From positions 1,240,001 to 1,304,000 of the forward strand of contig NZ_CP060418.1 of NCBI RefSeq assembly GCF_014298075.1: a stretch of 64,000 nt of DNA, written 5' to 3'. This document shows, in pieces, positions 61,916 to 64,000 of this stretch. A program made the position numbers and the translations under genes. The stretch is from Enterobacter sp. JUb54 (GTDB lineage Bacteria; Pseudomonadota; Gammaproteobacteria; Enterobacterales; Enterobacteriaceae). Numbering within the stretch: position 1 is the first letter of the stretch; every line of letters starts with the position of its first letter. The notes below the pieces were generated by a model. The model was not told where the DNA came from. It searched no databases and was given only the letters and a program-made list of their open reading frames with translations.

Positions 61916-63193
61916 TTAAAAGTCATACTGTAACGCGAGACGGTTTTGCCAGAAATTTTTAGCCGAGGTGGAGTTGGTCTGTACGCCGGCAAAGTCCGTC
62001 AGACTCAGCCCGTTCAGCAGTCCTGTGAAACGGTAGGTGCCGTAGACCAGATATTCAGACTGGTTGCTGCTGGAAGCGCCTGGCGTGGGGGTTAAATCCA
62101 TAAACGAGTAGCGGCTGCCGAGGGAAACCTGCTCGGTGGCGGCCCAGTTCAGAGCGGTGGAGTAGGCGTTGCCGCTGCCCAGATCCTGCGTGCTGGTAAA
62201 GAAGGGCTGAGCGAAGTAGGGACCGGAAGAGGTATTGTGCGCGTACGGCGTCACCAGGGCGCCGTTGCCATAAGCATTACCGTTGGCGGAGATGTGGTTA
62301 TAATTCAGCGTCCACGCCAGAGACGGAGCGAGTTTCATACTGAACTGCGCGCCATAGCTGGTGCTGTTTACCTCGCCGGCCAGCGCTTTACCTTCGCTCA
62401 GCCCGCGAATGAACTGGAGACCGATTTTTGGCTCAGTGGCATATTCATTCCACGAGAGAAAACTGTCGGCATAGACGATCCGCGTATAGTCGTCATAGTC
62501 TTCGTACCACATCTGGGCGTTAACTTTGCGATCGCCAAACGCGATGGACTTCCCGCCACCGACGCCCCACATCCCGTTGGTGCTTTGCTCGATGTCGGTA
62601 TACGCGGTGGTATCCAGAAACTGGTCGTCGCCCCAGGGTTTATAGCGGGTGATTTTGGTGGCATGCAGGAAATTGTCGCTATCGCCATAGCTGGCATCAA
62701 TCGCCCGGAAAAGTATTGGCGTAATGCGCCAGTCATAGTCGCCGATAAAAGGAATATTAATCCGCTGGTCGCCGGCGGTGATCCTGAACCCATCGTCATG
62801 CCAGCTGAGCCAGGCTTCGCCGATGCCGGTTTGATTGGGGCCGAGTTCGCTAACCAGATGGTCATCGTTATGGGAAATCCCACGCTGCAGAATGCCGCTG
62901 ACGCCGAGGCTGACGCCATAATATTCCGCCGTGGCATATTTTACGCTGCCGCCGTAGCTGACCGTGTCCTGCGATAGGCCCGAAACAAAATAGGCGTTAT
63001 GGGTTGAATAATATAATATGCGCAGGCTGCCGCTGACGCTACCGCAGGTAAAGAATTCGGTGAGTGAACTGGCGACGCTGGATTTACAGTCCGTGGTTAA
63101 GGAAATTGTGGCGTGGCCGGCCTGGATCAATATCCCCTGGGAAATGAGTAACGCAGCCAACGTTAGTCCACGAGTCATGGTTTTGCTTTTCAT
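61916..63193 (-). CDS. OprD-family outer-membrane porin
   Basis: A 425-residue beta-barrel porin with a signal peptide of about 28 residues and the C-terminal outer-membrane signal NRLALQYDF ending in Phe. The OprD family forms substrate-specific channels for amino acids, aromatic acids or sugars, typical of pseudomonads and less common in enterics. The ATG at 63193 follows GGGTGATC; an ATG at 63178 is a possible alternative. It follows an FAD-linked oxidase gene on the same strand, suggesting uptake of that enzyme's substrate. Confidence 0.85.
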   Translation of the reverse strand: MKSKTMTRGLTLAALLISQGILIQAGHATISLTTDCKSSVASSLTEFFTCGSVSGSLRILYYSTHNAYFVSGLSQDTVSYGGSVKYATAEYYGVSLGVSGILQRGISHNDDHLVSELGPNQTGIGEAWLSWHDDGFRITAGDQRINIPFIGDYDWRITPILFRAIDASYGDSDNFLHATKITRYKPWGDDQFLDTTAYTDIEQSTNGMWGVGGGKSIAFGDRKVNAQMWYEDYDDYTRIVYADSFLSWNEYATEPKIGLQFIRGLSEGKALAGEVNSTSYGAQFSMKLAPSLAWTLNYNHISANGNAYGNGALVTPYAHNTSSGPYFAQPFFTSTQDLGSGNAYSTALNWAATEQVSLGSRYSFMDLTPTPGASSSNQSEYLVYGTYRFTGLLNGLSLTDFAGVQTNSTSAKNFWQNRLALQYDF

Positions 63194-63231
63194 TGAGATC
63201 ACCCTGTTAAATATCACTTCAATTTTGGGAA

Positions 63232-63260
63232 GAAAAATACCTGCCATAAAAATGGCAGGT
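63232..63260 (-). terminator. Terminator between the FAD oxidase and porin genes
   Basis: ACCTGCCAT-AAAA-ATGGCAGGT is a perfect 9-bp stem followed on the minus strand by ATTTTTC. It lies inside the 116-bp gap, so it ends or attenuates readthrough from the oxidase into the porin gene. Confidence 0.82.
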
Positions 63261-63309
63261 GATACCATCGTGTTTTTATTTTGTAGGGCGGCCAGTAAGG
63301 CTCGGGGCT

Positions 63310-64000
63310 TTATTTATCGTGTAAGGACAAGGGGTTACTGTCTAAGGCTAGCTGGTCGCGCTGGGCCCAGCCTCGTAGCTTGCCTGGATTAAGCAAACCG
63401 TCCGGGTCGATATATTTTTTGACGGCGACAACGTCGGGTCGAATAACTCCCTGCTTGCCATCTTCAACCTGATAAACATGTGGGTTATTAATTTTGACGT
63501 CATTATCGCGAAATATCTGCATAATTTCATTTAGCCGCTCTTCGGTCGAATAGCGCACCAGTTGCAGGCCGCTGGCGGTAATATTGCCATCATTATCACG
63601 CAGGAATTCAATATGCGAGATGACTTCGCCTGAGAATCGCTGCGCCATCTGCAAAATTTGCTGAGGGAAGTTCTGATAATTAAACGCTGTTTGTAAATAG
63701 GTCAGCGTATTGTCGATTTTCAGCGCATGCAGTGTGGTGTGGTTCCAGCAGTACTCCATTAATGAGGCATTGCGCTCCCGGGCCTCATCGCCGCTCTGGC
63801 GGATGGCATTTTCCCCTTTATGCTTCAGCACCAGCCCGGTGCAGAAGCCTTCACTCTCCTCGGCGATAACGCTGATGACCGCGTGCTGCCCGGCACGATA
63901 ATGGTCCTTGAGGTGGCTAAAATAGTCCGGGATCGGTGCGGCAAGCAGCGCCAGCTGGCGCTTGACGAATCCGGGAGAACGGAGGCACTCGTTGGCATAA
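63310..64000 (-). CDS. FAD-linked oxidase, C-terminal part (runs off the window)
   Basis: The frame is open from 63310 to the window edge, about 230 codons. It holds the C-terminal domain of a vanillyl-alcohol-oxidase/GlcD-type flavoprotein, ending in KYIDPDGLLNPGKLRGW, where DPxGLLNPGK is diagnostic. The FAD-binding N-terminal half lies outside. Likely substrates are hydroxy acids, aromatic alcohols or aldonolactones; none can be chosen. The apparent GTG start at 63831 is internal, because the same frame continues upstream with similar sequence. Confidence 0.8.
   Translation of the reverse strand, partial: YANECLRSPGFVKRQLALLAAPIPDYFSHLKDHYRAGQHAVISVIAEESEGFCTGLVLKHKGENAIRQSGDEARERNASLMEYCWNHTTLHALKIDNTLTYLQTAFNYQNFPQQILQMAQRFSGEVISHIEFLRDNDGNITASGLQLVRYSTEERLNEIMQIFRDNDVKINNPHVYQVEDGKQGVIRPDVVAVKKYIDPDGLLNPGKLRGWAQRDQLALDSNPLSLHDK

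Noticed and set aside
1-64000. CRISPR arrays, insertion sequences, prophage genes, tRNA or rRNA genes
   Set aside because: No regularly spaced repeats, transposase or integrase frames, tRNA-like cloverleaf or rRNA sequence were recognised. Absence is by eye only.

Overview
The window is chromosomal DNA from a GC-rich enterobacterium. Gene content and order point to Klebsiella or Raoultella, most likely near the K. oxytoca complex. The ydeE-eamA-marBAR-marC-sotB and ptrR-sad-glsB-yneG-dgcF-uxaB-tam blocks keep Escherichia coli order with high protein similarity. Between and after them lie Klebsiella-type accessory loci: urea transporter, tetrathionate reductase, a peptide-ligase-like cluster and a general amino-acid transporter. 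I see no rRNA, tRNA, CRISPR array, insertion sequence or prophage. The species call is an inference, because no search could be run.

Layout. 1-5.7 kb: urtABCDE urea ABC transporter. 5.7-6.2 kb: membrane-linked XRE regulator. 6.3-12.5 kb: mar neighbourhood (ydeE, eamA, an acetyltransferase, marBAR with its operator, marC, sotB). 12.7-15.9 kb: two tandem PhzF paralogues, a lactate-dehydrogenase-fold enzyme and an acetyltransferase. 15.9-21.2 kb: ptrR, sad, glsB, yneG, dgcF (putrescine/GABA and glutamine catabolism plus a diguanylate cyclase). 21.2-25.1 kb: acetyltransferases, uxaB, a 32-residue membrane peptide and tam. 25.2-31.7 kb: transporters, a VOC protein, a LysR regulator and a nitronate monooxygenase. 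31.7-39 kb: complete ttrRS/ttrBCA. 39-43.9 kb: a VF530 protein, a cysteine-rich AraC regulator with a divergent exporter, an OFA-family transporter and a LacA-like acetyltransferase. 44-46.4 kb: a decayed region with a fimbrial subunit, a truncated chaperone joined out of frame to an EAL domain, and an SDR fragment. 46.5-46.9 kb: TolA-C-like lipoprotein. 47.3-56.5 kb: five-gene circularly permuted ATP-grasp / alpha-E / transglutaminase operon. 56.5-60.7 kb: aapJQMP. 61.2-64 kb: DJ-1/PfpI protein, OprD-family porin and a partial FAD-linked oxidase.

The main new observation is regulatory. Four transcription units (urt, the OFA transporter, the ATP-grasp/transglutaminase operon, aap) each have a GG-N10-GC sigma-54 (-24/-12) element, and each has a 17-bp NtrC-like dyad about 95-110 bp upstream of the predicted start. 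This suggests nitrogen-limitation control of urea uptake, amino-acid uptake and a poorly understood peptide-forming and peptide-cleaving system next to the amino-acid importer. The promoters were found by eye. Functions of the ATP-grasp operon, the OFA transporter and the TolA-C lipoprotein are unknown or inferred.
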